A program made the position numbers and the translations under genes. A stretch of 64,000 nt of DNA from Rhizobiaceae bacterium (GTDB lineage Bacteria > Pseudomonadota > Alphaproteobacteria > Rhizobiales > Rhizobiaceae), in contig JAMLJA010000007.1 of assembly GCA_023953905.1 (NCBI GenBank), positions 124,001 through 188,000 on the forward strand, read 5' to 3'. Position 1 is the first letter of the stretch; the number at the start of each line of letters is the position of its first letter. The notes beneath the pieces are model-generated. The model saw nothing but the letters and a program-made list of their open reading frames with translations, made no database searches and was not told the origin of the DNA. Of the stretch, positions 7,352 through 16,083 are shown in pieces.

Positions 7352-8797
7352 ATGGCGCGCGAGACCAGCTCGGGGCCCAATCCCCAAGAGACAATGCCGG
7401 TGCCTGCTTTTGAAAGCCTCATGCGACAACTGCCGGCTGAGGCCCTTTTGATCGGTGACGCGATAGAACCGCGCTTCCGCGAGACTTTGAGTGAGGTCCC
7501 CGCGGCAAGGCCGGCCTTCGTCATGCGCCCGCGCAACACCCGCGAAGTTTCCATCTGCCTTTCGACATGCGACGCGTTGCATCAGCCGGTGGCCGTGCAG
7601 GGCGGCCGCACGGGCTTTCATGGCGGCGAAAGGGCCTGTCCCGGCGAGGCCATATTGTCTCTGGAGCGGATGACCGATCTTGCTGCCGTGGACGTTGCCG
7701 GCGGCTCTATCGAAGCGCAGGCAGGCGTTCCATTGCAGCGCGTGCAGGAGGCGGCAGTGGACGCCGGCATGTATTTCGGGGTCGACATCGGATCGCGCGG
7801 CAGCGCCACGATCGGCGGCAATGTCGCCAGCAATGCGGGCGGCATACGTGTGCTGCGCTATGGCATGTTCCGCGCGCAGGTGCTGGGTGTGGAGGCGGTG
7901 CTGGCGGACGGCACGGTCCTGACCTCGCTCAAGGGCCTTGCCAAGGACAATTCCGGCCTCGACCTCAACCAGTTGTTCATCGGCAGCGAAGGCACGCTCG
8001 GCGTCGTCACCCGCGCCTGCCTGAAACTTCATCCTCGCCCGGCGGCGGAGACGGCGGCCTTTTGCGCGGTCCCTTCGCTTGCGGCAGCCGTCAAGCTGCT
8101 CTCCCGTCTGAGGGTCGCGCTGGGTCCTCTGCTTTCCGCCTTCGAGTTGATCTTTGCGGATGCGTTTGAGGGTGCGCTGGCATTGAGGGACACACAGCGT
8201 CCCGTTGCGGCAGCTCCGTTCTATGTGCTGGCCGAACTGCATGCGCTGCATGCCGAACACGACATCGACGTCTTCGCCGCCGCGCTTGCATCGGCACATG
8301 AAGACGGCATCGTCAGCGATGTGACGCTCGCACAGTCGCCGCGCGAATTCGCGGCGCTATGGGCGTTGCGAGATGCGTGTTCGGAGCACCTTTCCACGCT
8401 CGACAGGCTCGTGGCATGCGATATTTCCGTTCAGCCGGCTCGGATGGAGACCTTCGTCGCCGAGGCCGGGGACTCGATCCGCGCACTGGACCCGACAGCG
8501 CGTTTCCCGGTTTTCGGGCATCTTGGAGATGGCAATCTGCACTATATCATTCAGACGGACCGTCCCGCGGATGTGGTCGACGGCGTCTATCGATGCGTGC
8601 AGCGTCTTGGCGGTTCGATCGCCGCCGAACATGGCATTGGCATCGACAAGAAGCCCTATCTTCATTTCAGCCGAAGTGACGCCGAGATCGCCACCATGCG
8701 TCGCTTGAAGCGCGCATTTGACCCCAATAACATCCTCAATCCGGGCCGCATCTTCGATGCCGTTGCCGGCGGTTCGGCCCAAGGGGCGGTCGCATGA
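7352..8797 (+). CDS. FAD-binding oxidase/dehydrogenase, GlcD / D-2-hydroxyacid dehydrogenase type
   Basis: 481 residues from ATG 7352 (AAGGAAAAGG upstream). The frame is open from 7229 but that part overlaps the divergent promoter. A PCMH-type FAD domain occupies roughly the first half (FVMRPRNTREVSICLSTC, VQGGRTGFHGGERA, then DIGSRGSATIGGNVASNAGG). The C-terminal FAD-oxidase domain has FGHLGDGNLHYII and AAEHGIGIDKKPYL, where the His residues of GDGNLH and EHGIG are the usual substrate/metal ligands. Family members oxidise D-2-hydroxyacids (lactate, glycolate, 2-hydroxyglutarate) to 2-oxoacids. Its stop overlaps the next start as ATGA. A 2-oxoacid product would be a logical substrate for the downstream 2-oxoacid:ferredoxin oxidoreductase. 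Confidence 0.87.
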   Translation: MARETSSGPNPQETMPVPAFESLMRQLPAEALLIGDAIEPRFRETLSEVPAARPAFVMRPRNTREVSICLSTCDALHQPVAVQGGRTGFHGGERACPGEAILSLERMTDLAAVDVAGGSIEAQAGVPLQRVQEAAVDAGMYFGVDIGSRGSATIGGNVASNAGGIRVLRYGMFRAQVLGVEAVLADGTVLTSLKGLAKDNSGLDLNQLFIGSEGTLGVVTRACLKLHPRPAAETAAFCAVPSLAAAVKLLSRLRVALGPLLSAFELIFADAFEGALALRDTQRPVAAAPFYVLAELHALHAEHDIDVFAAALASAHEDGIVSDVTLAQSPREFAALWALRDACSEHLSTLDRLVACDISVQPARMETFVAEAGDSIRALDPTARFPVFGHLGDGNLHYIIQTDRPADVVDGVYRCVQRLGGSIAAEHGIGIDKKPYLHFSRSDAEIATMRRLKRAFDPNNILNPGRIFDAVAGGSAQGAVA

Positions 8798-11700
8798 GTG
8801 CAAATCCGCTCGAGGCACGCTATGCCGCGTCACAGGGGCGAATTCTCGTTTCGGGCACGCAGGCTCTGGTGCGGCTGCCGATGATGCAGCGCCAGCGCGA
8901 TCTCGCAGTCGGGCTCAACACGGCAGGCTATGTGTCCGGCTATCGTGGCTCGCCGCTGGCCTCCTTCGATCGCGAGATGGGTGTGGGGCGCAAATATCTC
9001 GCCGCCAATCACATCGTCTTTCATCCCGGGCTCAACGAGGACATGGCGGCGACAGCCGTGTGGGGCACGCAACAGAACGGCATGTTTCCCGGCGCCCGCT
9101 ATGATGGCATCTTCTCCATGTGGTACGGAAAGGGTCCCGGCGTCGACCGCAGCATGGACGTAATTAAACACGCCAATGCGGTCGGCACGGGACGCCATGG
9201 CGGCGTGCTGCTTCTTGCAGGCGACGATCATGGTGCAGTCTCCTCCACGCTGCCCCATCAAAGCGAGCACAATCTGATTTCCGCAATGGTTCCGATGCTC
9301 TCGCCCGGGGGTCTCGGCGAGTATATCGATTACGGCCTTCTGGGCTGGGCGATGAGCCGTTACTCGGGCGCGTGGGTCGGCTTCAAGGCGCAGACCGAAA
9401 TCGTGGAATGCTCGGCAACGGTCGATATCGATCCCGAAGCGCTGACCATCGTGCTTCCAGATTACAAGCTTCCCGCCGATGGCCTGTCGATGCGTTGGCC
9501 CGATGGCCCTCATGCCATGGAGTTGCGGTTGCAGCACAAAATGGAGGCAGTCCACGCCTTCGCGGTCGCCAACCGGATCGATCGGGCATCTCATCGGCAT
9601 AAAACGGCTCGTCTCGGCATTGTATCGAGCGGCAAGTCGTGGCTTGATCTTCAGGGGGCTCTTGCGGCGCTCGGCATTGACGAGGCGCGAGCCGAAGAAC
9701 TCGGTATTGCCCTCTATAAGGTGGGGCTGAGCTGGCCGCTCGAACAGTCGGGTCTGATTGCATTCGCCAGCGGCCTCGAAGAGCTGTTCGTGGTCGAGGA
9801 GATGCGCCCGGTTCTGGAAGACCAGATCAAGGCGCTGCTGTTCAACCTGCCGGAGGGACGCCGTCCCCGCGTGGTGGGCAAACATGACGAGGCTGGACGA
9901 AGGCTCTTGCCGTCCCATGGCGAGATCGACACGGTCTCGGTTGCTCTCGCGCTGGCCAGACGCCTGCCCGCCGATACGATGATCGACGAGCGTACCGAAA
10001 GACTGGACCAGATTGCCCGCTCTGCGCCCGCCGAAGCGGCAGCGTTGAAGCGCGACGCCTATTTCTGCTCGGGCTGTCCACATTCTGTGTCCACGCGCCT
10101 GCCCGATGGCAGTCGCGCGACCACCGGTATCGGCTGCCACATGATGGTGATCGGGGTCGAGGACCGGAACACGTCCACCTTCACACAGATGGGCGGGGAG
10201 GGCGGCGCATGGATCGGCCTTTCACCCTTCACCGACGAGAAGCACATCTTCGTCAATATGGGTGACGGCACCTATTTTCATTCCGGCCTGCTTGCAATTC
10301 GCGCGGCGATCGCTGCCAAGGTGAACGCGACCTACAAGATCCTGTATAATGACGCCGTTGCCATGACCGGCGGGCAAGCACATGATGGCGACAACACGGT
10401 CCCGTCGATCGTTTCGCAGTTGCTTGCGGAAGGCGTCAGCCAGGTCGTTGTTGTTGCCGAACAGCCGGAGCGTCTGCAAGGTAGCCTGCCACGCGGCGTC
10501 GTCATCCACCCGCGCGACGAGCTTGATGCGGTGCAGCGCACATTGCGCGACATACCGGGTGTCACTGCCATTATCTACGATCAGGTGTGTGCCGCCGAAA
10601 AGCGCCGGCGCCGCAAGCGAGGCTCATTCCCCGTATCGCCGAGGCGAGCCTTCATCAACGAACTGGTGTGCGAGGGCTGCGGAGACTGTTCGGCAGTCTC
10701 CAACTGCATTTCCGTCGAGCCCGCCGAAACCGATCTTGGCCGCAAGCGCCGGATCAATCAGTCGAGCTGCAATACCGACCTGTCCTGCGTGAAGGGCTTT
10801 TGCCCTAGTTTTGTGACGATCGAGGGCGGCACCCTTCGCAAACCGAAGGCGAAAGGCGGGCGGTTCGATCCATCGACACTTCCGGAGCCGACGCTTCGAC
10901 GTCTGGATGGCGCCTACAACATGCTGCTTGCGGGCATCGGCGGCACCGGCGTCATTACCGTCAGCGCGATCCTGTCCATGGCAGCGCATCTGGACGGGCT
11001 TTCCATCCTCACGCTCGATCAGACAGGCTTGGCGCAGAAGAACGGCGGGGTGGTCAGCCATGTGCGCGTCGCGGCGCATCCGCAGGCGCTCGCCGCCCCA
11101 CGGATCGGTCCGGGCGAGGCCGATCTCGTTCTTGGCTTCGACGTTCTGGTGGCCGCATCGCCAAAATCGCTCAAGACTTTTGCACTGGGCCGCACACAGG
11201 CGGTTCTCGACGACCATTTTGCGCCCACGGCTTCCTTTGTTCAAAACACCGCTATCGATTTCCGGCAGGAAGCGACGCTGATCTCGCTGCGCAAGGCGGC
11301 TGGCGAAGATGCGGTTCACATGACCGCTGCAACCCGCCTCGGTACCGCGCTGATAGGTGATGCGATCGCCGCGAACATGTTTCTGCTGGGTGCAGCATGG
11401 CAGCGTGGTCTCGTGCCGGTCTCGCTTGCGGCGCTCGACCGCGCGATCGAACTCAACGGCGCGGGTATCGCGATGAATCGCGACGCCTTTGCCTGGGGGC
11501 GACGCTCGGTCGTGGAGCCGGATGCCGTGCTCGCTGCCGCTGGGCATGTTCCAGACGCTCCTCTTGCCGACACGCTCGACGCGCTGGTTGAACGCCGCGC
11601 TCAGTTTCTCACCGACTATCAGGATGCGGCCTATGCGAGGCGATATCGCGAGCTGGTTGCCAAAGCGCGTTCGGCTGCGGGTGAAACCGGCGATGTATTC

Positions 11701-12222
11701 GCGATGGCCGTCGCGCGCAACGCTTTCAAGCTGATGGCTTACAAGGACGAGTATGAAGTCGCGCGGCTGCATACGGACCGCTCCTTCGAGAGAAAGCTCG
11801 CCGAGCAGTTTGAGGGCAGGTTCAAGATCCGACATCTTCTCGCGCCGCCAGCAATTGCTCGTACCGACCCGCGCACCGGGCATCCGGCAAAGATCAGCTT
11901 CGGGCCATGGATCAGGCCAGCGCTCTCATTGCTCAGACATGGCAAGGCGCTGCGCGGCACGCGCTTCGATCTGTTTGGCCGGACGCAGGAAAGACGCATC
12001 GAACGGCAGCTGATTGCCGACTATTTCCTCGAAATCGAGGCGCTTTGTGACACCATCACACCCAAAACGCTTGAGATCGCCACGCAAATTGCCGGGCTTC
12101 CCGACATGATCCGCGGTTTTGGACACGTCAAACTTGCAAATATCGACCGCTATCGGGCGCGCCATGCGCAACTCACACAGAAATTGGCCGAAGCCGAACG
12201 CAACCTCAAGAACGCAGCCTGA
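8794..12222 (+). CDS. Indolepyruvate:ferredoxin oxidoreductase family protein, fused alpha-beta form
   Basis: 1142 residues, starting in a four-base overlap with the oxidase gene. The N-terminal PP/Pyr portion contains NTAGYVSGYRGSPLASFD. A TPP-binding core follows with CSGCPHSVSTRLP near residue 425 and GDGTYFHSGLLAIRAAI...YND near 490. A cysteine-rich ferredoxin-like segment lies near 626 (CEGCGDC, SNC, SSCNTDLSCVKGFC). The gamma domain (LLAGIGGTGVITV near 714, TGLAQKNGGVVSHVRV) and a long C-terminal extension come last. This matches the single-chain IorA-IorB fusions of proteobacteria, which oxidatively decarboxylate aryl or other 2-oxoacids to acyl-CoA. No gap or frameshift is visible. 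Indolepyruvate as substrate is a family label, not shown here. Confidence 0.9.
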   Translation: MSANPLEARYAASQGRILVSGTQALVRLPMMQRQRDLAVGLNTAGYVSGYRGSPLASFDREMGVGRKYLAANHIVFHPGLNEDMAATAVWGTQQNGMFPGARYDGIFSMWYGKGPGVDRSMDVIKHANAVGTGRHGGVLLLAGDDHGAVSSTLPHQSEHNLISAMVPMLSPGGLGEYIDYGLLGWAMSRYSGAWVGFKAQTEIVECSATVDIDPEALTIVLPDYKLPADGLSMRWPDGPHAMELRLQHKMEAVHAFAVANRIDRASHRHKTARLGIVSSGKSWLDLQGALAALGIDEARAEELGIALYKVGLSWPLEQSGLIAFASGLEELFVVEEMRPVLEDQIKALLFNLPEGRRPRVVGKHDEAGRRLLPSHGEIDTVSVALALARRLPADTMIDERTERLDQIARSAPAEAAALKRDAYFCSGCPHSVSTRLPDGSRATTGIGCHMMVIGVEDRNTSTFTQMGGEGGAWIGLSPFTDEKHIFVNMGDGTYFHSGLLAIRAAIAAKVNATYKILYNDAVAMTGGQAHDGDNTVPSIVSQLLAEGVSQVVVVAEQPERLQGSLPRGVVIHPRDELDAVQRTLRDIPGVTAIIYDQVCAAEKRRRRKRGSFPVSPRRAFINELVCEGCGDCSAVSNCISVEPAETDLGRKRRINQSSCNTDLSCVKGFCPSFVTIEGGTLRKPKAKGGRFDPSTLPEPTLRRLDGAYNMLLAGIGGTGVITVSAILSMAAHLDGLSILTLDQTGLAQKNGGVVSHVRVAAHPQALAAPRIGPGEADLVLGFDVLVAASPKSLKTFALGRTQAVLDDHFAPTASFVQNTAIDFRQEATLISLRKAAGEDAVHMTAATRLGTALIGDAIAANMFLLGAAWQRGLVPVSLAALDRAIELNGAGIAMNRDAFAWGRRSVVEPDAVLAAAGHVPDAPLADTLDALVERRAQFLTDYQDAAYARRYRELVAKARSAAGETGDVFAMAVARNAFKLMAYKDEYEVARLHTDRSFERKLAEQFEGRFKIRHLLAPPAIARTDPRTGHPAKISFGPWIRPALSLLRHGKALRGTRFDLFGRTQERRIERQLIADYFLEIEALCDTITPKTLEIATQIAGLPDMIRGFGHVKLANIDRYRARHAQLTQKLAEAERNLKNAA

Positions 12223-12228
12223 GACGCC

Positions 12229-13164
12229 ATGACACGAAAAATCATCATCGACACCGATCCGGGACAGGACGACGCTCTTGCCATTCTTCTGGCACTGGCA
12301 AGTCCGGAACTTGAGGTTCTGGGCATGGTCGCTGTGGCCGGCAACACTCCGTTGGAACTGACCCAGCTCAACATTCGCAAGATCTGCGAAGTTGCCGGAC
12401 GGTCTGATGTGAAGGTCTTTGCAGGGTGTGACAGGCCCATGATGCGCAAGCTGGTCACCGCCGAATATGTGCATGGCGCGACAGGTCTCGATGGCTATGA
12501 TCTGCCTGATCCCGTGATGCCGCTCCAGGACGGGGACGGCGTCGATTTCATAATCGAGACCCTGCGCCGGGAGGAGCCCGGCACGGTGACGCTCTGCACG
12601 CTGGGACCGCTGACCAATATCGGTACGGCGCTGTCACGCGCGCCGGACATTGCCTCGCGGGTTCAGGAACTCGTGCTCATGGGCGGCGGCTATTTCGAGG
12701 GTGGAAACATCACGCCATCGGCGGAATTCAACATCTATGTCGATCCGGATGCAGCCGAGATCGCGTTCACGGCGGGCATCAAGACGACGGTTCTGCCGCT
12801 GGATGTCACCCATCAGGTGCTGACAAACAAGCAACGGGTCGCGGCGATCCAGGCGCTCGGGACCCGCCCCGCTGAAGTCGCCGTTGGCTGGCTGGACTTC
12901 TTCAAGCGCTTCGACGAGGAAAAATACGGTATCGAAGGCGGTCCGCTGCACGATCCGAACGTCATCGCCTATTTGCTGAAACCGGAACTCTATTCCGGCC
13001 GCTTCTGCAACATTGAGATCGAGACCTCTTCGGAGTTGACGCTCGGCGAAATGGTCGTCGATTGGTGGGGCGTGACACAGCGCCCGAAAAACGCGACCTA
13101 TCTGCGCGACGTGAATGCCGACGGCTTCTTCTCGCTGCTGACCGAACGGCTCGCGCGCCTCTAG
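12229..13164 (+). CDS. Inosine-uridine preferring nucleoside hydrolase family protein
   Basis: 311 residues from ATG 12229, six bases after the IOR gene, so probably co-transcribed. The calcium-binding aspartate motif DTDPGQDDALA is at the N terminus. The middle carries VHGATGLDGY and the NIYVDPDAAEIAF ligand segment, and PLHDPNVIAYLL near the C terminus supplies the catalytic-side His and last Asp. Together these are a complete IUNH active site. The enzymes hydrolyse N-glycosidic bonds of ribonucleosides to base and ribose. Why it sits behind an oxidase/IOR pair is unclear; the cut-off HTH-PfkB kinase at the left edge belongs to a family often found with nucleoside hydrolases. A GC hairpin with TTT follows at 13223. 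Confidence 0.92.
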   Translation: MTRKIIIDTDPGQDDALAILLALASPELEVLGMVAVAGNTPLELTQLNIRKICEVAGRSDVKVFAGCDRPMMRKLVTAEYVHGATGLDGYDLPDPVMPLQDGDGVDFIIETLRREEPGTVTLCTLGPLTNIGTALSRAPDIASRVQELVLMGGGYFEGGNITPSAEFNIYVDPDAAEIAFTAGIKTTVLPLDVTHQVLTNKQRVAAIQALGTRPAEVAVGWLDFFKRFDEEKYGIEGGPLHDPNVIAYLLKPELYSGRFCNIEIETSSELTLGEMVVDWWGVTQRPKNATYLRDVNADGFFSLLTERLARL

Positions 13165-13222
13165 GCCATCGCTCACTTTCTCTTGCGCGAAACGGTTCCG
13201 GCCCGCTCGCGCCAGTCTTCAG

Positions 13223-13247
13223 GCGGCCCGCGTCTGCGGGTCGCTTT
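13223..13247 (+). terminator. Intrinsic terminator after nucleoside hydrolase gene
   Basis: GCGGCCCGC (13223-13231) pairs with GCGGGTCGC (13236-13244) around GTCT with one G-U pair, followed by TTT. It ends the 7352-13164 operon. Confidence 0.6.
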
Positions 13248-13328
13248 CGTGCGCATTCCAACCAACACCGCATTCAATCCGCGCGGCGATCAGCGGAGCG
13301 ATGACGCACTTTTGTCCATGTGCAAATA

Positions 13329-13362
13329 TTTCTATCAAAGACAAAATTTGCGATTATAGAAA
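13329..13362. promoter_or_regulatory. Candidate operator: TTTCTAT-N20-ATAGAAA upstream of the Liv/GS operon
   Basis: Perfect heptamer arms TTTCTAT (13329-13335) and ATAGAAA (13356-13362) are separated by exactly 20 bases, in an AT-rich island of otherwise GC-rich DNA about 90 bases before livG. A pair of the same heptamers with the same spacing, arms inverted, occurs at 23117-23150. The XRE-cupin regulator encoded at 20255 is the natural candidate binder. The inner CAAAATTTG (13342-13350) recurs as its complement CAAATTTTG just upstream of the binding-protein gene at 14213. Confidence 0.5.
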
Positions 13363-13453
13363 ATTCTTGTTGTGACTTTTGCACTGTCAGCCTAACCTCC
13401 CGTGAAAATACACCCGGCAAAGGACCGGGTGCCCGGGGAACTGGAGGTCAGAG

Positions 13454-14179
13454 GTGCTGTCCGTAGCGGGTATCACGAAATCATTCGGCGGCGTGCATGC
13501 CCTTGCGGGCGCGGACCTCGAATGCTCAGCCGGCGAGATCGTCGGGCTGATCGGACCCAACGGAGCGGGCAAGTCGACGCTGGTGAATGTGGTGACGGGC
13601 TTTCTCAAGCCTGACGCGGGCACAGTGTCGCTGAACGGACGCGAGATCGCGGGATTCGATCCGCAGAGAATTTCCGATGCAGGGATTGCGCGCACCTTCC
13701 AGAACCTGCGTGTCTTTCGCGAGCTGTCGGTACGGCAGAATGTCGAGGTCGCTTTCCTGCGTTGCCGCCAGTTGCGGCCCGAGAAGGCGATGAAGGTCGA
13801 CGTTGACGCGCTGCTGGAGGAATTTGGATTGACTGCGCTGGCCGAGACGCCCGCCGGCAGCCTGCCTTACGGAACGCAGCGCTGGATGGAGATTGCGCGG
13901 GCGATGGCCACGGCGCCCGACATTCTCATGCTGGATGAGCCGGCGGCGGGGCTGAACAATGAAGAGACGGAGCGACTTGGCAGGACGATAACGTCCGTGC
14001 GCGACAGAACCAGTGCTGGAATCGTCGTTATCGACCACGACCTTCGTTTCATAAACAGCATCTGCGCCCGGATCTTCGTGATGGATCAAGGCAAGCAGAT
14101 CGCGGTGGGTGATCCTGCCGCGCTCTGGAAGAACCCGAAAGTGGTCGAGGTCTATGTGGGGCCGGACGCGGCGGCCTGA
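13454..14179 (+). CDS. Branched-chain amino acid-type ABC transporter ATPase, LivG-like
   Basis: 241 residues from GTG 13454, supported by GGAGG six bases upstream. Walker A GPNGAGKSTL, Q-loop ARTFQNLRVF, signature LPYGTQRWMEIARAM, Walker B ILMLDEPAAGLN and H-loop VIDHDLRFI are all visible; the signature LPYGTQR is the LivG-type variant of LSGGQ. It is the first gene of a rightward operon encoding a complete HAAT importer (livG, binding protein, livF, livH, livM) followed by a gamma-glutamyl ligase. An AT-rich promoter region with a candidate operator lies upstream. Substrate is unlikely to be branched-chain amino acids given the neighbours. Confidence 0.9.
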   Translation: MLSVAGITKSFGGVHALAGADLECSAGEIVGLIGPNGAGKSTLVNVVTGFLKPDAGTVSLNGREIAGFDPQRISDAGIARTFQNLRVFRELSVRQNVEVAFLRCRQLRPEKAMKVDVDALLEEFGLTALAETPAGSLPYGTQRWMEIARAMATAPDILMLDEPAAGLNNEETERLGRTITSVRDRTSAGIVVIDHDLRFINSICARIFVMDQGKQIAVGDPAALWKNPKVVEVYVGPDAAA

Positions 14180-14212
14180 AGACAAATCAAATTTTGCGAT
14201 GGGAGACGACGC

Positions 14213-15367
14213 ATGAAGATCAATAAATCGATAGGTTTCGCTGTGGGGATGATGGCGGCCTTGCCCGTCGCCGCCTTTGCGCAGGAGGGTGAAGTCAAGA
14301 TTGGCCTCGCCGCCTCTCTGACCGGCCCATATGCTCCCTATGCCGAGGTCGAAGGTGCGCGTTGCATGGCCGACAAGCTCAACAAGGCGGGCGAGGGGCC
14401 AAAGATCACGCTTCTGGTGGAAGACACGCGGTCGGAACCGCAGCTTTCGGTGACCATTGCCCAGAAATTCCTCGACGAGGGCGCTCAGGTTATCACCGGT
14501 ATTCCCTTTCCAGATTCGTTGATACCTTTGTCCCAGCTTGCGGCCAATTACGGCGTGACGGTGTTTTCCGCCCCCAACACGCAGGTGGAGATGCAGGTTG
14601 CCGGTTTCGACAATTTCCTCGCGGGTGCCGTGCCTGATCCAGTCAATGGCGCGGCGACAGCCGAGGCCGTTTACGCTGCAGGTGCTCGCACTGTCGTGCT
14701 GTTCACCTCCGCTGATGCCGGGTCGTGGTCGGAAATGCTGCCGGAATGGTTCGGACAGGCGTTCGAACACGCTGGCGGAAAGGTCGTCGGCAAGCTGACG
14801 CACTCGTTTGGCACCACCGACTGGTCGCCGCAGATCGCGCGCCTCAAGGCGATGGATCCCATGCCGGACGCAATCATGATCTCCTCCGTCCTGCCTGACG
14901 TTGGCATCCTCATCCGGCAGCTCAAGGCCAATGGCTATGACGGCTGGATCATCGGCTCGGATGGTTTTGATGACCCATCGCTGGAAGGCTCCGTTGGCGA
15001 TGCGGCGGCGCTGAACAAGGTGATGTTTGCAACCCATGGCCCAACCGGCCTCGACAGCACGATCGACGCCTTCCTGTCGGAGTGCAAGGCTGCCGGTTTC
15101 AAGGTTCAGGGCATTTTCGACGCGCTTGGCGCCGACATGGTTCTGGAAACGCATGCAGCGGCCGTCAAGGCGGGATCCGTCGATCCGGTCGCTATCCGCA
15201 CCGCGCTGCGGGCAGAAGGCGGCAATCCGGGCGTGACGGCTCCTGTGATCTCCTATGCGGAGAATGGCGGGTTTCCGGTCAAGTCGGTTCCGGTGATCGG
15301 TTTCAAAGATGGCAAGCGGGTACTTGTCTCCGACTCCATGCCCTCATTCGTGCCGGCCTGGCGCTGA
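14213..15367 (+). CDS. ABC transporter substrate-binding protein, LivK/type 1 PBP
   Basis: 384 residues from ATG 14213 with GGGAGACGACGC upstream. Signal peptide: MKINKSIGFAVGMMAALPVAAFAQEG, with likely cleavage after AFA. The mature protein starts EVKIGLAASLTGPYAPYAEVEG, the usual opening of type 1 periplasmic binding proteins of the HAAT family, and continues with VEDTRSEPQLSVTIAQKFLDEGAQVITG. It presumably captures the amine, amide or amino alcohol handled by the ligase encoded at 18089. Periplasmic; the ligand cannot be read from sequence. Confidence 0.9.
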   Translation: MKINKSIGFAVGMMAALPVAAFAQEGEVKIGLAASLTGPYAPYAEVEGARCMADKLNKAGEGPKITLLVEDTRSEPQLSVTIAQKFLDEGAQVITGIPFPDSLIPLSQLAANYGVTVFSAPNTQVEMQVAGFDNFLAGAVPDPVNGAATAEAVYAAGARTVVLFTSADAGSWSEMLPEWFGQAFEHAGGKVVGKLTHSFGTTDWSPQIARLKAMDPMPDAIMISSVLPDVGILIRQLKANGYDGWIIGSDGFDDPSLEGSVGDAAALNKVMFATHGPTGLDSTIDAFLSECKAAGFKVQGIFDALGADMVLETHAAAVKAGSVDPVAIRTALRAEGGNPGVTAPVISYAENGGFPVKSVPVIGFKDGKRVLVSDSMPSFVPAWR

Positions 15368-15371
15368 TCCG

Positions 15372-16079
15372 ATGAGTGACTTGCTGCGACTGGAAGGGTT
15401 GACGGTCAATTACGGCCCCGTAACGGCCGTACACGGTCTCGACCTGACCATCGCAGCGGGCGAACTGGTGGCCCTTCTGGGCCCGAACGGGGCCGGCAAA
15501 TCCTCCACGATCGGAGCAATCACCGGTCTTGTTCGCAGCGGCGGAAAAATCATCTTCGACGGCGTCGACATTTCCCGCATGCCGGCCGAAGCTCGGGTCG
15601 AGCGTGGCATTGCCGTTTCCCCTGAAGGGCGGCGTATCTTCGCCAATCTCACGGTTGCGGAAAACCTGAGACTTGGCGCGGCGACGCGCAAGGATGCGGC
15701 GGCGGCGCGTTCCGACATGGATCGCCATATCGCGCTGTTCCCGGTACTCGGGGAGAGGATCTCGCAACAGGCCGGCACGCTGTCGGGTGGTGAGCAGCAG
15801 ATGCTGGCCATTGCGCGGGCACTCATGAGCCGTCCAAAACTGCTTCTGCTGGATGAGCCCTCGCTGGGACTCGCGCCCATGATCGTCGCGCGCATCTTCG
15901 AGTTCATCGCCCAGCTCAAGGCGGATGGCCTGACGGTCCTGCTTGTCGAGCAGAACGCAGTGCAGGCCATGCGCCTTGCCGACAGGGTCTATGTCGTGGC
16001 GACGGGGCAGGTGACCTATTCCGGCCCTGCGGCGGAGCTTGCCGGATCGGACCTCATGGCCCTGTATATGGGAAACTGA
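15372..16079 (+). CDS. Branched-chain amino acid-type ABC transporter ATPase, LivF-like
   Basis: 235 residues from ATG 15372, four bases after the binding-protein stop. Walker A GPNGAGKSST, Q-loop VSPEGRRIFANLTV, signature LSGGEQQMLAIARAL, Walker B LLLLDEPSLGLAP and H-loop LVEQNA are the LivF pattern. It pairs with the LivG-like ATPase at 13454 as the heterodimeric motor of the importer. The frame is open from 15309, inside the previous gene; the codon at 15372 gives the normal LivF N terminus (LLRLEGLTVNYG). Confidence 0.93.
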   Translation: MSDLLRLEGLTVNYGPVTAVHGLDLTIAAGELVALLGPNGAGKSSTIGAITGLVRSGGKIIFDGVDISRMPAEARVERGIAVSPEGRRIFANLTVAENLRLGAATRKDAAAARSDMDRHIALFPVLGERISQQAGTLSGGEQQMLAIARALMSRPKLLLLDEPSLGLAPMIVARIFEFIAQLKADGLTVLLVEQNAVQAMRLADRVYVVATGQVTYSGPAAELAGSDLMALYMGN

Positions 16080-16083
16080 GCCG

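Noticed and set aside
8830..10140. Minus-strand open frame of 436 codons
   Set aside because: Antisense to the indolepyruvate oxidoreductase gene, no motif.
13526..15154. Long open frame (542 codons) on the minus strand
   Set aside because: Lies entirely opposite the well-supported LivG-like and binding-protein genes; no family motif, composition rich in Arg/His as expected for antisense of GC-rich codons.
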